Counted from the stretch's first letter, positions 50,543 through 60,538 are shown. The stretch: 64,000 nt of DNA from Streptomyces sp. NL15-2K (GCF_030551255.1 NZ_CP130630.1:4569501-4633500), one strand, 5' to 3'. The notes: generated from the sequence alone by a model not told the origin. Translations and numbers: made by a program.

Positions 50543-51054
50543 CAAGCCCAAACCCTCCTCGACAAGGACGCCCGATCTTGCTTTCCGGTCATCACTTGCC
50601 TCGGATTACGCCGAGGCATTGACAACCTATTCACCTATCGAGAACTCTGCATGACGTTATACAGCCGGGCAAGGGACAACTCATGATCCAGTTCGAATGG
50701 GGTCGCCGAGCTGATGGGGCTGCATCGGTGGGCCGGGAGTGGGTCGAGGTGTACGGCAGCCACGCCCGTCCGTTCCGCCTGCCGGCGTCGGGTGGAGACC
50801 GGCCTCGTGTCATGCCGGCGCAGCGGGGCAGGCCTCCGACGTGTTGCGCGCATTCCGTTCTCGGGAAGCCCTGTTCACAGTGGCTGCCCGCGGTTCGCGT
50901 GAACCAAGCACCTGAGCGGATTCGTTGGGTGCGGCCCCGCGTCGGCAGGGGCTGCGGCAGCGTTTCTCACGCTGGTGACGCCTCTGCCGGCAGCGGCTGA
51001 CGTGCAGGAGTTGTCGCGGCGGTTGGCACCACTGGTGCGGATGGCGTCCTGTGT
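50543..51054. other. Long intergenic gap, no supported gene
   Basis: These 512 bases have weak third-position GC bias in every frame. A 105-codon open frame at 50683-51000 has a possible AAGGGA ahead of its ATG but no recognisable protein. A TTGACA hexamer lies at 50619-50624 without a convincing -10. The region looks like decayed or regulatory DNA. Confidence 0.45.
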
Positions 51055-51652
51055 TCAGGCTTCCGGGTCAAGCCCGTGTGGTGCGGTCAGGGCTTTGTGG
51101 GTCGACTCCAGGATCTTCTCCGACAGCTCCGTGCCCGCCGTGGCCCGGGCGAGCAGGATCGCGCCGACCAGGGCGGCCACCATGGGAAGGCCGTCGTTGG
51201 TGTCGGTGGACAGCCACGCGGCGAATTCCTCGACTCCGGCTGCGTACGTCTCGCGCACCTGCCCGGCTGTGGCCTCGCGAGCCATGTCCCCGGCGAAGCC
51301 CGCGGTGGGACAGCCGGTGCCGGGCTGGTCACGGTGCTCGGCCGACAGGTAGAAGTCCACGAGGGCGCCGCGCGCGGTGCCGTGATCGCCGTGCGCCGTG
51401 TCGAACGACGCCAGGAGCAGGTCAAGGTCCCCGAAAGCGGCTTGTGCCGCCTCGGCGATCAGGGCCCCCTTGGAGGAGAACTGCTTGTAGAAGCCGCCCG
51501 TGGTCAGCCCGATGGACTTCACCAGATCGGCGACGCTGATGCCGTTCACGCCGCGCTCCCGGAAGAGCTGGGAGGCCGCGGCGACCGCACGCCTGCGGTT
51601 CTCGATCGCCTGTGCTTGCGAAACGCGACGTGGCGCCCCGGCCCCGGACCAT
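51055..51652 (-). pseudogene. TetR-family regulator with frameshifted 5' end
   Basis: The frame 51055-51549 encodes most of a TetR protein (GISVADLVKSIGLTTGGFYKQFSSKGALIAEAAQ). Upstream in the same frame the normal N-terminus continues (PRRVSQAQAIENRRRAVAAASQLFRERGV) but has no start codon before the next stop. An ATG at 51652 lies one base out of frame, so a single-base indel around 51620-51650 is the simplest explanation. An alternative is translation from GTG 51549, which would delete the first helix. Confidence 0.6.
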
Positions 51653-51738
51653 GTCCGGTCCCGCGCGGCCCAAGGCCCAAGCGATCTGAGAGCGGCGGAG
51701 TACGCGGCACTCAGAACGGTGGTATCAACGCGCCACGA

Positions 51739-52089
51739 TCAGACCGTCGCGAACCCCAGCACCAGCGGCGCCACGGCAAAGAGCATGATGGCGGCCGGGA
51801 TGCCGATTCCCTTCTTGTCGCCTCCACGGACGTGCGTGATCACGGCGCCCAGGAAGTACAGGACGACACCGATCGCCGCCGCGATGCCCAACGGTCGGTA
51901 GGCGATGCCGGCAAGCAGCCCCAGAGCGCCCGCGATCTTGACCAGGCCGAGCGGCAAGAACCAGTTGTCGGGCACCCCGAGCGCCTTGAGCCCCTCTGTG
52001 ACCTTCGGGTCGCGGGTGATGTCGGGAACGGCAGAGAAGACCAGCACCAGGGACAGCACGACAGCGAGGAGGACATAGGCGATGAACAC
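51739..52089 (-). CDS. DoxX-family membrane protein
   Basis: Protein of 116 aa with four helices: MFIAYVLLAVVLSLVLVFSAV, WFLPLGLVKIAGALGLLAGI, LGIAAAIGVVLYFLGAVITHV and GIPAAIMLFAVAPLVLGF. This is the DoxX-like family, some members of which take part in quinone or thiol redox processes. CGGAG precedes the ATG. It lies between two TetR genes, the nearer of which could regulate it. Confidence 0.82.
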   Translation of the reverse strand: MFIAYVLLAVVLSLVLVFSAVPDITRDPKVTEGLKALGVPDNWFLPLGLVKIAGALGLLAGIAYRPLGIAAAIGVVLYFLGAVITHVRGGDKKGIGIPAAIMLFAVAPLVLGFATV

Positions 52090-52293
52090 GGAGAACTCCG
52101 GGGGAGAAGGGGACCGTCGATCGGTCCGGAATACAGGGCGGCAAGTGATGAGCCGCGGTCATGAGCGTGATGATCCGCTGCCGTCGACGATGTGCGGCAA
52201 CGGCCGTGTGCTGCTCCGGGCGGTGCGGGTCACGGCATTGGCGGCGCTTGAGCAGGCCCGGCTCCCCGGAACACAGGTCACCGGCTGAAGCGA

Positions 52294-52881
52294 TCAGTTG
52301 TGCTGCTCGGCATCCAGCAGTGCGAGGGCGTTGCGGATGCCCTGTTCGAGGAGTTCGTCGGCGAGCTGCCGGTCGGTCAGGGCACGGGAGAGCTGCAGTG
52401 TCCCGGCCAGCATGCCGAGGAGGCTGAGTGCCTTCAGACGCGCCGAGGGCGGATCGTGGGGTGCCAGGCGGGCGGCGAAGCCGTCGATGAGGACCAGCGC
52501 GCCGTCGGTGTACGCCTGCCGGGTCGCGTCTGTGGAGCGTGCGATCTCGTCGAGCAGGGCGGCGTTGGGGCAGCCGTCCTCGATGCTGTCGCGCTGCTCG
52601 GTGGAGAAGTACCAGCGAATCATCTGCTCGAGTCCGGCGCGGCCGGGTGCCGCCTGCGTGACGAGGTTCTCGTGTTGTGCGCGCATCTGGTCGGCGACCG
52701 CGGTGGCGATGAGTTCGTCCTTGGAGGGGAAGTAGGCGTAGAAGGTGCCGTTGGTCAGGCCCGCGTCCTTCATGAGCGTGGCGACTCCGGAGCCGTCGAT
52801 GCCGTTGCGCTTGAGCCGACGGCCTGCCGTCGTGATGATCCGTTGCCTTGTCTGCTGTTTGTGTTCTTTCGTGTACCGCAC
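52294..52881 (-). CDS. TetR-family regulator
   Basis: Protein of 195 aa, intact: RQRIITTAGRRLKRNGIDGSGVATLMKDAGLTNGTFYAYFPSKDELIATAV forms the DNA-binding domain, followed by a helical ligand domain with RDSIEDGCPNAALLDEIARS. It lies downstream of the beta-propeller gene, in the same orientation and 55 nt away. Its likely targets are the adjacent genes, including the SDR gene with a repeated operator-like promoter. Confidence 0.88.
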   Translation of the reverse strand: MRYTKEHKQQTRQRIITTAGRRLKRNGIDGSGVATLMKDAGLTNGTFYAYFPSKDELIATAVADQMRAQHENLVTQAAPGRAGLEQMIRWYFSTEQRDSIEDGCPNAALLDEIARSTDATRQAYTDGALVLIDGFAARLAPHDPPSARLKALSLLGMLAGTLQLSRALTDRQLADELLEQGIRNALALLDAEQHN

Positions 52882-52936
52882 GATGTGTTCCTCCGTCGCA
52901 GCCGGGGCTTGCGCCCCGGCTGCCGCCCTGGTCGGG

Positions 52937-54019
52937 TCAGTGTGCCGCGCCTGCGAGGAGAGCCGGGAAGTTGATCCTGGCGGTCTGCAGTTTCGGGTCG
53001 TGGGGCTCGGGGACGCCGCCGTCGGTGATGTACAGCCGGTCGCCGCGAACGGCGGTGGCGGAAGGCGAGGCGAGACCGTCCGCGCTGGTCAGGACGGGCT
53101 TGTAGGTGCCGTTCGGGTAGATCACCACGACCCTGTCCGGGCCGTTCTGCGAGGAGGAGCCGTTCTGGGCCGCGAACACCACATCGGACCAGGGGGTGAG
53201 GAAGCTGAGATCGTCGATGTTGGGCAGGCCGCCCGTGACGAGGTGGATGGGACCGGGCGCGCCGGTGCCGGTGACCGGTACCCGCAGCAGTGTTCCCTTG
53301 TTGAAGTTGCTGACCCACAGAGCGCCGTTGTGGAACCTGAGCCCGTTGGCACCGATCGGCAGGGCTTCGCTCGGCACCGGCGCCAGAGCGGCATCGGTCA
53401 GCCACGGGGTCGCCGATCCGCCCGAGGCCGGAACGGACCAGATGGTGCCCTTGAGGCTGTCCGCGATGTAAAGGGTGCGTCCGGCCGGGTCGATGGCCAG
53501 CCCGTTGGGGCCCGAGTCGGCGGGCAGAGCGGCGACGCGCTGCGGGGTACCGTCCCCAAGCAGCTTGTACACGCCGTTCCTGGCCGCGTTGCCCGGGGCC
53601 CACAAGCTGTAGTAGACGGTGCCGTCACTGCCACGGGTGTTGCCGCTGATCGCCTCGCCCACCTGCCCGGTGGCGAGCACCGTGCGCTCTCCGGACGGGG
53701 AGATGCGCATCAGCTGCGGCCCATGGGTGCGCTCGCACACCGCGCAGCTGCCGAGCATGGACAGGGTCACTGAGCCGTCGGGGTTGGCGGTGATGTTCTC
53801 GGGGATCTCGCCGCCGGCGTAGTCGAACGTCGCCGCGGTCCGTACGTCGGTGACAACGGGTCCGCCATACGACTGTCCCGTCCCTGCGGACGCGGACGGC
53901 GCCGACACCAGGACGGCCGCCGTCGCGGTGACCGCCAGCGCGATTCCGACGTTCCTCTTCAGCAAACGCCTTGCGCTTGATGCACCGCGCCGGGCCGTTT
54001 GCTGGCGTTGCTGCTGCAT
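52937..54019 (-). CDS. Secreted SMP-30/NHL-like beta-propeller protein
   Basis: Protein of 360 aa. Basic N-terminus and signal peptide (VGIALAVTATAAVLVSAPSASA) precede a six-bladed propeller-like series: ENITANPDGSVTLSM, GSDGTVYYSLW, PNGLAIDPAGRTLYIADS, GLRFHNGALWVSNFNKGTLLRVPV, PSATAVRGDRLYITDGG. These match SMP-30/gluconolactonase and NHL-type proteins. AAGGAG precedes ATG 54019. Function is unknown, possibly a lactonase or ligand-binding surface protein. Confidence 0.78.
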   Translation of the reverse strand: MQQQRQQTARRGASSARRLLKRNVGIALAVTATAAVLVSAPSASAGTGQSYGGPVVTDVRTAATFDYAGGEIPENITANPDGSVTLSMLGSCAVCERTHGPQLMRISPSGERTVLATGQVGEAISGNTRGSDGTVYYSLWAPGNAARNGVYKLLGDGTPQRVAALPADSGPNGLAIDPAGRTLYIADSLKGTIWSVPASGGSATPWLTDAALAPVPSEALPIGANGLRFHNGALWVSNFNKGTLLRVPVTGTGAPGPIHLVTGGLPNIDDLSFLTPWSDVVFAAQNGSSSQNGPDRVVVIYPNGTYKPVLTSADGLASPSATAVRGDRLYITDGGVPEPHDPKLQTARINFPALLAGAAH

Positions 54020-54136
54020 GACTCTCCTTGGCAAATCAACGAATGGCTGATCAATGGACTTTCGGCGACATCAGAGATGTCGGGCGCATGGGAGACATGC
54101 GGGTGGAATCGGCGCCCTTGAGGCCGGACCGGGGTG

Positions 54137-54952
54137 TCAGCCGGGCAGGTGGTTGTTCTTGCGGATCTGCTTGTCGAACGTCCCGGCGGGGACGAGGCGG
54201 CGTGCCGTGGTGACGCGTGAGGCCAGCGGGCCGGCGGTGTAGCGCAGCTTCGGCTTCTTGTCGGTGGCCGCCGTGACGATCGCCTTGGCGACGACGGCGG
54301 GGTCATCGCCCTTCTCCATCGCCTCCGCGATCATCGCGTCGAAGTCGCGCCGTCGCTCCGCGTACAGGGGCAGCGGGGTATCGGGCTGCGCGGCGTTGGT
54401 GTCGAAGCTGGTCTTGGTGTAGGCGGGCTGGACGAGGAGGACCCTCACGCCGTGCTCGCGGACCTCGTGGTCCAGCGACTCGGAGTAGCCCTCGATGGCG
54501 TGCTTCGACGCGACGTAAAGGGCCATGAAGGGCTGGGGAGCGACCCCGAGGACGGACGAGATGTTGATGACGCGTCCGCCGCCCTGGGCGCGCATGTGCG
54601 GCAGGACGGCCTTCGTCATACGCATGACACCCAGGACGTTGATGTTCAGGACGCTCTGGGCCTGGGCGACGGAGTTCTCCTCGACGGCGCCCGCCGAGCC
54701 GATGCCCGCGTTGTTGACCAGGATGTCGATGCGTCCGAACCGGTCGAGCACCTCTGCGACCGCGGCGGTGGCCGAGTCGTCACTGGCCACGTCGAGATCG
54801 AGGTACGTCACACCGGCGGGCGGGGTGAGTCCGGAGGTCTTGCGGCCGGTTCCGATCACCTCGTAACCCGCCGCGACGAAGGCGCGGGCCGTCTCCTTGC
54901 CGATCCCCGATGAGGCCCCTGTCACGAGCGCCACCGGCCGAGTTGCCGCCAT
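54137..54952 (-). CDS. Short-chain dehydrogenase/reductase
   Basis: Protein of 271 aa, classical SDR: NAD(P) motif TGASSGIG at residue 10, NNAGIG, catalytic Ser in INISSVLG, and YVASK. The N-terminal block ALVTGASSGIGKETARAFVAAGYEVIGTGR favours NADP(H). Substrate unknown. ATG 54952 is preceded by GGGAG. Three 15-nt repeats with GTACG elements lie just upstream and may be its operator. Confidence 0.9.
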   Translation of the reverse strand: MAATRPVALVTGASSGIGKETARAFVAAGYEVIGTGRKTSGLTPPAGVTYLDLDVASDDSATAAVAEVLDRFGRIDILVNNAGIGSAGAVEENSVAQAQSVLNINVLGVMRMTKAVLPHMRAQGGGRVINISSVLGVAPQPFMALYVASKHAIEGYSESLDHEVREHGVRVLLVQPAYTKTSFDTNAAQPDTPLPLYAERRRDFDAMIAEAMEKGDDPAVVAKAIVTAATDKKPKLRYTAGPLASRVTTARRLVPAGTFDKQIRKNNHLPG

Positions 54953-54972
54953 CACGAACTCCCTTGCTTTGC

Positions 54973-55015
54973 ATTACGTCCGTACGTCTTACGTTCGTAT
55001 GTCTTACGTTCGTAC
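54973..55015. promoter_or_regulatory. Tandem 15-nt operator-like repeats
   Basis: GTCTTACGTTCGTA occurs at 54986-54999 and 55001-55014, preceded by the related ATTACGTCCGTAC at 54973-54985. The 15-bp period and internal GTAC/TACG symmetry fit a TetR-type operator upstream of the SDR gene. Confidence 0.6.
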
Positions 55016-55159
55016 GACCATACGGGTCTCGTCAGCCGCTGGCAAGTGGTCACGTCCGGCGATGGCGGTGCCCCCTCGAGTGCCGGGGTTCTTCGTCAGG
55101 CGGTGTGGGTGGGACAGCCGGTGCGGCCGGCTGCGCCGTCGATGTCGGCTAGCCGGTGT

Positions 55160-55993
55160 TCACCGGCTCTCCTGACGTGCGATGCCGAGGTAGTGGCCCA
55201 AGCGGAGTTCCAGCTCTTCGGGACCCTTTTCGGCAGCGAGCTTCTCGAACTGGGGCAGGAACGCCCGGACCGCCGGCCAGGTCAGGGAGTTCAGGAATTG
55301 TGTGTAGGCCGCTCGCAGGTCGGCATCGGGCGGGAGCGTCGCCCGGTTGACCTGAGCCTTGGCGGCTGCCAGCGCCGCCTTGTCGAATGACGCCAGCCGG
55401 GTCGCCACACCGTCCACGAAGTCGTCCAGCTCGGCGTCGGCGAGGGCGCGGGGCACCCATCCGTAGCGTTCTGCCGTGTCGGCGTCGTAGTCATCGCTGC
55501 TGAGGATGGCTTCGAGTGCCCGATCCCGTCCGATGAGCCGGGGCAGGTGTTCTGTGCCCCCGCCGCCGGGAAGAATCCCGCCGCCGACCTCGGGCTGGCC
55601 GAACACCGCGTGCTCGCGGCTGGCGTAGCGCAGATCGCAGGCCAGGGCCAGTTCGTCCCCGCCGCCCCTGGTCCGTCCGCGGATGGACGCGATGCTGATG
55701 AACGGAGCTGTGGACAGCCGTATCACGAGATCGATCCACGCCGGCGTCGCCTCCGGATCGGACGGCATGAAGTCGGCAACCCGGTCGAGATCGAAGTGGT
55801 TGAAGAAGTAGCCGGGTGTACTGCTGGTGAAGACGGCAACGTGAACCTGCGGGTCCTCGCTCAGCTCCGTGACGACCTCAACCAGTCGGGACACGGTCTC
55901 TCCGACGATGAGATTCACCGGTGGATTCGAGAATGTGATCTTGCGGATTCCTGGTGTCAGCCGCTCCACGCTGATCGTGCTGGGTTGCGTCAT
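55160..55993 (-). CDS. Enoyl-CoA hydratase/isomerase-family protein
   Basis: Protein of 277 aa, crotonase fold: FSNPPVNLIVGETVSRLVEV, oxyanion-hole block FISIASIRGRTRGGGDELALACDLRYAS, and FGQPEVGGGILPGGGGTEHLPRLIG with a Glu (GQPEV) at the usual catalytic position. Substrate specificity cannot be read. ATG 55993 was chosen because GGAG lies 6 nt ahead. It is transcribed in the direction of the SDR gene but separated from it by 200 bases. Confidence 0.82.
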   Translation of the reverse strand: MTQPSTISVERLTPGIRKITFSNPPVNLIVGETVSRLVEVVTELSEDPQVHVAVFTSSTPGYFFNHFDLDRVADFMPSDPEATPAWIDLVIRLSTAPFISIASIRGRTRGGGDELALACDLRYASREHAVFGQPEVGGGILPGGGGTEHLPRLIGRDRALEAILSSDDYDADTAERYGWVPRALADAELDDFVDGVATRLASFDKAALAAAKAQVNRATLPPDADLRAAYTQFLNSLTWPAVRAFLPQFEKLAAEKGPEELELRLGHYLGIARQESR

Positions 55994-56683
55994 CGTTCGC
56001 TCCAAGGGTGACCCTGACGGTTCGTCGGGGAGGCGTGTTCGTCGGGGCGCCCTGAACTGGCAGAGGCGACGCCCAGAACCAGGTCTCGCAGACGCGGGGG
56101 CGCGAGTGCACTGATCACGCCCGACGCTACGGAGGAAGCGAGGAGAACGGATCCGTCACCGTGTCCGTCACCGTGTCCGTCACGTGTCCGTCAAGATATG
56201 GCCCGGCGTCGTTGAACTCGGGTTGCCGGCAGTGGTTCCGGGCGATCGCAACTGGTGCGACGGGGCCGATGGAGTAAGGCCGGCGCGCAGCTGCGTGTCC
56301 GCAGCGCGGCGGATGCCACGTCGGCCATCAGACGCGGAGCCGTGTCGCGTTCGGTGCCGGTGCCCTCGGCGACGGGCTCGGTGAAGCTGCCGAGTCACGC
56401 GCCGAACTCTGGCGTCGCCTTCCACATCGCCTACACCCACCACCGAAAGGTCATCCGCCACATCAGGCTCGCCCCGCAGAGCGCGAGGTGAGCGACCGCT
56501 AGCCGCACTCTGTCCCGCCCTCCACCCCACCCGGCCATCTCGCGAACGGATGACGCACTATCCGCCCATCGAAAGCCAACCATGTGGTAAGAATTTGCTC
56601 AGTGGGCTTGGGCGCCTCACCAGGGCGTCTCCGCCCCGCTGGTGCAGGAAGAAGGCGTCGAGCGCCCGGGGAGAGGGACAGTG
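55994..56683. other. Long gap with 12-nt repeats, no supported gene
   Basis: These 690 bases hold no supported gene. CCGTCACCGTGT-type units repeat at about 56152-56196 (three to four copies). Third-position GC bias is weak in all frames. The last 100 bases should carry the promoter of the beta-galactosidase gene. Confidence 0.45.
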
Positions 56684-59578
56684 ATGACCAGGATGCCCAT
56701 GCACGGGCTTCGCCGTGCCCCTGCGATCGACCTGACCGGCGAGTGGCAGTTCCGGCTGCTGCCACACGGCACCTGGAAGACGGTGCGGGTGCCGGACCTG
56801 TGGACGATGCGCGAGGAGGCCGACCCACCGCACTACACCAACGTGCCGATGCCGTTCCCCGAGGTACCGCCGCAGGTGCCCCGGGACAATCCGGTCGGTG
56901 TCTACCGGCGCGTGGTCGAGCTCTCGCCGCGCCCCGGGCGGCGGACCGTCCTGCACGTCGGAGCGGCCGAGGGCCTGCTCCACGTGACCGTCAACGACCG
57001 TGACCTGGGCACCAGCACCGACTCCCACCTGGCCGCCGAGTTCGACATCACCGACGCCGTGGTGGCCGGGCCGAACACGATCCAGCTCAGCGTGGAAAAG
57101 TGGTCGGCCGCCAGTTATCTGGAGGATCAGGACCACTGGTGGCAGTCCGGGCTGAGCCGTCCGGTCCATGTGTACACGGTGCCGGACACCCGGCTCGCCG
57201 ATGTGCGGGTGGTCGCCGACTACGACCCGCGGACCGCGATGGGCGCCCTCGATGTGGAGGTTCTCACCGAAGGGCTGGATCATCTGCCGGAGTCGGGCTG
57301 GACGGCCAGGATCGTCGTACTCGGGCAGACGCACACGGCACCGGTGAATCCGCGATGGGCGGCGGCCACCGTGCCCCGGCCCGCCGACGCCCGCTCGGTC
57401 CGGCCCGAGCCGGTGCTCCCCGCCGATTTCGACTTCTCGGGCCTGGTCAGCCTCAAGGCGTCCGGCGCGCCGTTGGACGGGCCGATGCGCCAGGCGGCGG
57501 AGATGATGGTCAGCCACTCCCACCCGACCGTGCGGCCCGGCACGGCTACCTTCGCGCTCGGCGACCTGGCGGTCCGGCCCTGGTCGGCGGAGATCCCTCA
57601 TCTGGAGGGGCTCGACGTCGAGCTGGTGGCGCCGGACGGCAGCGTGGTCGACCGCACCAGCATGGAGATCGGCTTCCGCCGCGTACGGATCGAGGGCCGT
57701 GACCTGCTGGTGAACGGCGAGCGGGTGCTCATCCAGGGGGTCAACCGCCACGACGTCGACGCGCGCACCGGCCGGGTGGTCTCCCGGGAACTCATGCTGG
57801 CCGAGCTGTCGTTGCTCAAGCGGTTCAACGTCAACGCCATCCGCACCTCGCACTACCCCAACGACCCCTACCTCCTCGACCTGGCCGACGAACTCGGCTT
57901 CTACGTCGTGGACGAGGCCGACATCGAGGCGCACGCGTTCACCAACACCGTCCCGCACGATCCGCGTTACCTGCCCGAATTCCTGGAGCGGGTCTCCCGG
58001 ATGGTGCTGCGCGACCGCAACCACCCGAGCGTCGTCATCTGGTCGCTGGGCAACGAGACCGGGTACGGGGCCAACCACGACGCCGCCGCGGCATGGGCGC
58101 GCCGCTTCGATCCGACCCGTCCTGTGCAGTACGAGGGTGCCATCGCCGTCGACTGGCACGGCGGACATGGTGCGAGCGACATCGTCTGCCCGATGTACCC
58201 CCACCTCGACGCGCTCCGGGCCTTCGACGGCGACCGGCCGGTGATCCTGTGCGAGTACGCCTATTCGCAGGGCAACTCCACCGGTGGCCTGGCCGACTAC
58301 TGGGAACTGTTCGAGACACTGCCGGGCGTGCAGGGCGGGTTCATCTGGCACTTCAAGGACCACGCGCTCGATCCCGACGGTGACGGCCGTCACCGCTACG
58401 GCGGCGACTTCGGGGACCACCCCAACGACGGTCCGGTCCTGCTGTACGGACTGGTCTTCCCCGACCTCACCCCCAAGCCGGCCTTCTACGAGATGCGGGG
58501 CCTGTTCAGTCCGGTCCGGGTCGCCCGGGACGACACGGACGGCCGCCGGCTGACGATCCGCAACCGGCAGTTCTTCGCCGACCTGAGCGGCTACGAACTG
58601 GAGCTCCGAGTGGAGACGGAGGCGGGACCGACCGCCGCCCGAACGGTACCGACACCCGCGGTCGCACCGCGGGGCGAGGCCCGTGTCCCGATCCCCGACG
58701 ACCTCGTCAAGCAGCTCGACGGCGCGCTGGCGCTGACGGTGACCGTACGCACCCGCGAGGACAGTCGCTGGGCCCCCGCGGGCACGGAGATCGCCGCCCA
58801 CCAGGTGACCTTCCCGCGCAGGCCGGTGGTACTCCCGCACGGCACAGCCCGGACCGAGGAGATCAGCCACCCGCTGCTGCGGACCCCGCCGCGGCTCAGC
58901 CTGTGGCGGGCGCTCACCGACAACGACCGTGCCTTCTCCCTGGACAACAGGTTCGAGCGCTCCGGGTTCTTCGAGCTGACGCCGATCGAGGGCGGCTACC
59001 GCACCGCGTGGGGAGACGAGATCGCACACCGGCGGACGGTCCGTCAGGTCGGTGAGGCCGACTGGGTGCTGTCGGAGCACGTCGTCCTTCCCGAGGGGAC
59101 GCGGGACGGGCTGCGGGTGGGCATGGAGTTCACCCTCGTCGAGGGATTCGAGCACGCGCGATGGACCGGGCTCGGGCCCTGGGAGAACTATCCGGACCGC
59201 CGGTCCTCCGCCCTGCTCGGCGTCTGGGAGAGCCCGGTCGACGAACTGGCCGTGCCGTACATCGTGCCCTCGGAGAACGGCGGCCGCGGCGAGGTCACCC
59301 GGCTGGAGCTGAGCGGGCCCACGGGCACGGTACGCACGGCTCACTCGCCGCTGCACATGACGGTCGGCCGGCACACCGCGGCACAGCTCGAGGCGGCCGC
59401 CCACTGGTGGGAACTGCCGCAGAGCGGGGAGACGGTCATCCACCTGGACGTCGCCCACCGCGGAGTCGGCATGGCCGCCCTGGGCCCCGACACCCGCCCG
59501 GAGTTCCGTCTCACGGCCACCGAGTACGCCTGGGAATGGAGGCTCACACTCTCTGCCGGCCATGGGCCGGTGAAGTGA
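56684..59578 (+). CDS. GH2 beta-galactosidase (LacZ type)
   Basis: Protein of 964 aa with the LacZ five-domain plan: sugar-binding (residues about 20-185), Ig-like, TIM barrel with general acid WSLGNETGYG and nucleophile ILCEYAYSQGN, then a C-terminal beta-sandwich domain (GLGPWENYPDRRSSALLGVW). HWWQSGLSRPVHVY and NVNAIRTSHYPNDPYLLDL are diagnostic blocks. No signal peptide, so it is cytosolic. The enzyme hydrolyses beta-galactosides. No transporter or regulator gene is adjacent. ATG 56684 preceded by GAGAGGGA. Confidence 0.93.
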   Translation: MTRMPMHGLRRAPAIDLTGEWQFRLLPHGTWKTVRVPDLWTMREEADPPHYTNVPMPFPEVPPQVPRDNPVGVYRRVVELSPRPGRRTVLHVGAAEGLLHVTVNDRDLGTSTDSHLAAEFDITDAVVAGPNTIQLSVEKWSAASYLEDQDHWWQSGLSRPVHVYTVPDTRLADVRVVADYDPRTAMGALDVEVLTEGLDHLPESGWTARIVVLGQTHTAPVNPRWAAATVPRPADARSVRPEPVLPADFDFSGLVSLKASGAPLDGPMRQAAEMMVSHSHPTVRPGTATFALGDLAVRPWSAEIPHLEGLDVELVAPDGSVVDRTSMEIGFRRVRIEGRDLLVNGERVLIQGVNRHDVDARTGRVVSRELMLAELSLLKRFNVNAIRTSHYPNDPYLLDLADELGFYVVDEADIEAHAFTNTVPHDPRYLPEFLERVSRMVLRDRNHPSVVIWSLGNETGYGANHDAAAAWARRFDPTRPVQYEGAIAVDWHGGHGASDIVCPMYPHLDALRAFDGDRPVILCEYAYSQGNSTGGLADYWELFETLPGVQGGFIWHFKDHALDPDGDGRHRYGGDFGDHPNDGPVLLYGLVFPDLTPKPAFYEMRGLFSPVRVARDDTDGRRLTIRNRQFFADLSGYELELRVETEAGPTAARTVPTPAVAPRGEARVPIPDDLVKQLDGALALTVTVRTREDSRWAPAGTEIAAHQVTFPRRPVVLPHGTARTEEISHPLLRTPPRLSLWRALTDNDRAFSLDNRFERSGFFELTPIEGGYRTAWGDEIAHRRTVRQVGEADWVLSEHVVLPEGTRDGLRVGMEFTLVEGFEHARWTGLGPWENYPDRRSSALLGVWESPVDELAVPYIVPSENGGRGEVTRLELSGPTGTVRTAHSPLHMTVGRHTAAQLEAAAHWWELPQSGETVIHLDVAHRGVGMAALGPDTRPEFRLTATEYAWEWRLTLSAGHGPVK

Positions 59579-59669
59579 GCGGCGCCGCCCGCGCCACGGG
59601 GGATCCCCCGCCGGAACAGGGGGGCTAACCCCAGTGCGACGGGCGTTCCGGCTCCCTACCGTGGGTCAT

Positions 59670-60107
59670 ATGACCGGATTGGAAGCGCGGGACACCGAGC
59701 TGAAGAAGGAACTGAACGCCACCCTGCAGGCCCGCAGGGAACTGGGCGAGGAGTACGAGTCCGCGCTGGTCGACTCGTTCCTGGAGAAGGTCGATCAGCG
59801 CATCGACGGCGCGGTCGAGCGCCGGGCGCGCAGGCAGCTCGCCGAGCAGCAGATGGTGGTGGCCCGGGGTTCCCGCTCATCGCAGCCCACCGATTCCTGG
59901 GGCGAGCGCTTCGGTTTCGGCATCGTCTCGCTGGTCCTGGCGATCCCGCTGTCCGCGATCGGCGGCGGCGTCGCCCACCTCCCCGGCCTGCTCGTCGCCT
60001 GGGCCGGGATCGTCGGCGTCAACGTCGTCCAGGCCACCCGCACCAACCCCGGCTTCTTCGGCCGCCGTCGCCACAAACCCTCCGAGGACACCGACTGGGA
60101 AGACTGA
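59670..60107 (+). CDS. Small integral membrane protein
   Basis: Protein of 145 aa. An N-terminal coiled-coil-like segment (KKELNATLQARRELGEEYESALVDSFLEKVDQRIDGAVERRARRQL) leads to two transmembrane helices (FGIVSLVLAIPLSAIGGGVA, LPGLLVAWAGIVGVNVV) and a charged tail. Actinobacterial conserved protein of unknown function. ATG 59670 fits the family start; the ribosome site is weak. Confidence 0.75.
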   Translation: MTGLEARDTELKKELNATLQARRELGEEYESALVDSFLEKVDQRIDGAVERRARRQLAEQQMVVARGSRSSQPTDSWGERFGFGIVSLVLAIPLSAIGGGVAHLPGLLVAWAGIVGVNVVQATRTNPGFFGRRRHKPSEDTDWED

Positions 60108-60538
60108 ACCTGTCGTCATCTAAAGCGAAGACCCCCGCAACCATCAATTGAGCAACCACGACGGCGAGCAACCACCTCCGCGAGAGCGGCGGCGGTTTAG
60201 CCGCAAAGGGGGTGTGCGCGGGGACCGCCGCACCCCCGTAAACGGGGGGCGGGACGACGGCGGTCCCCGCGAAGGACGCGGGCCGGGTCAGGGCCGGGCT
60301 CACGCGTCCGTGGCGTCCATGGAGGTCCGGGAGCCGCTCCGGAGGTCCTTGGCGCCGTTCGGTGTCGGCCGGGGCGGGGAGCCGCTCCCGCCCTGCCGAC
60401 ACCCACTAATGTGCCGGACCCGTGTTAAGCGTGTGCTGCGCGGACGTGACGCGCTCGTACCACTTCAGCGAAGTCGACGACTCCGCATGAAAACCGCAAG
60501 TTCGCCGCGTACACGGGCCGTTCACCGGATGTTTCCCG
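60108..60538. other. Intergenic gap, no supported gene
   Basis: These 431 bases between convergent genes show no supported ORF. CCCCCGTAAACGGGGG forms a strong local hairpin (about 60234-60249), which may act as a terminator. Confidence 0.45.

Noticed and set aside
50619..50624. TTGACA hexamer as a promoter
   Set aside because: No -10-like sequence at 16-19 nt and no supported gene follows.
50683..51000. 105-aa open frame in the gap after the ammonia-lyase-like gene
   Set aside because: Weak third-position GC bias, no recognisable protein features and competing open frames on the other strand.
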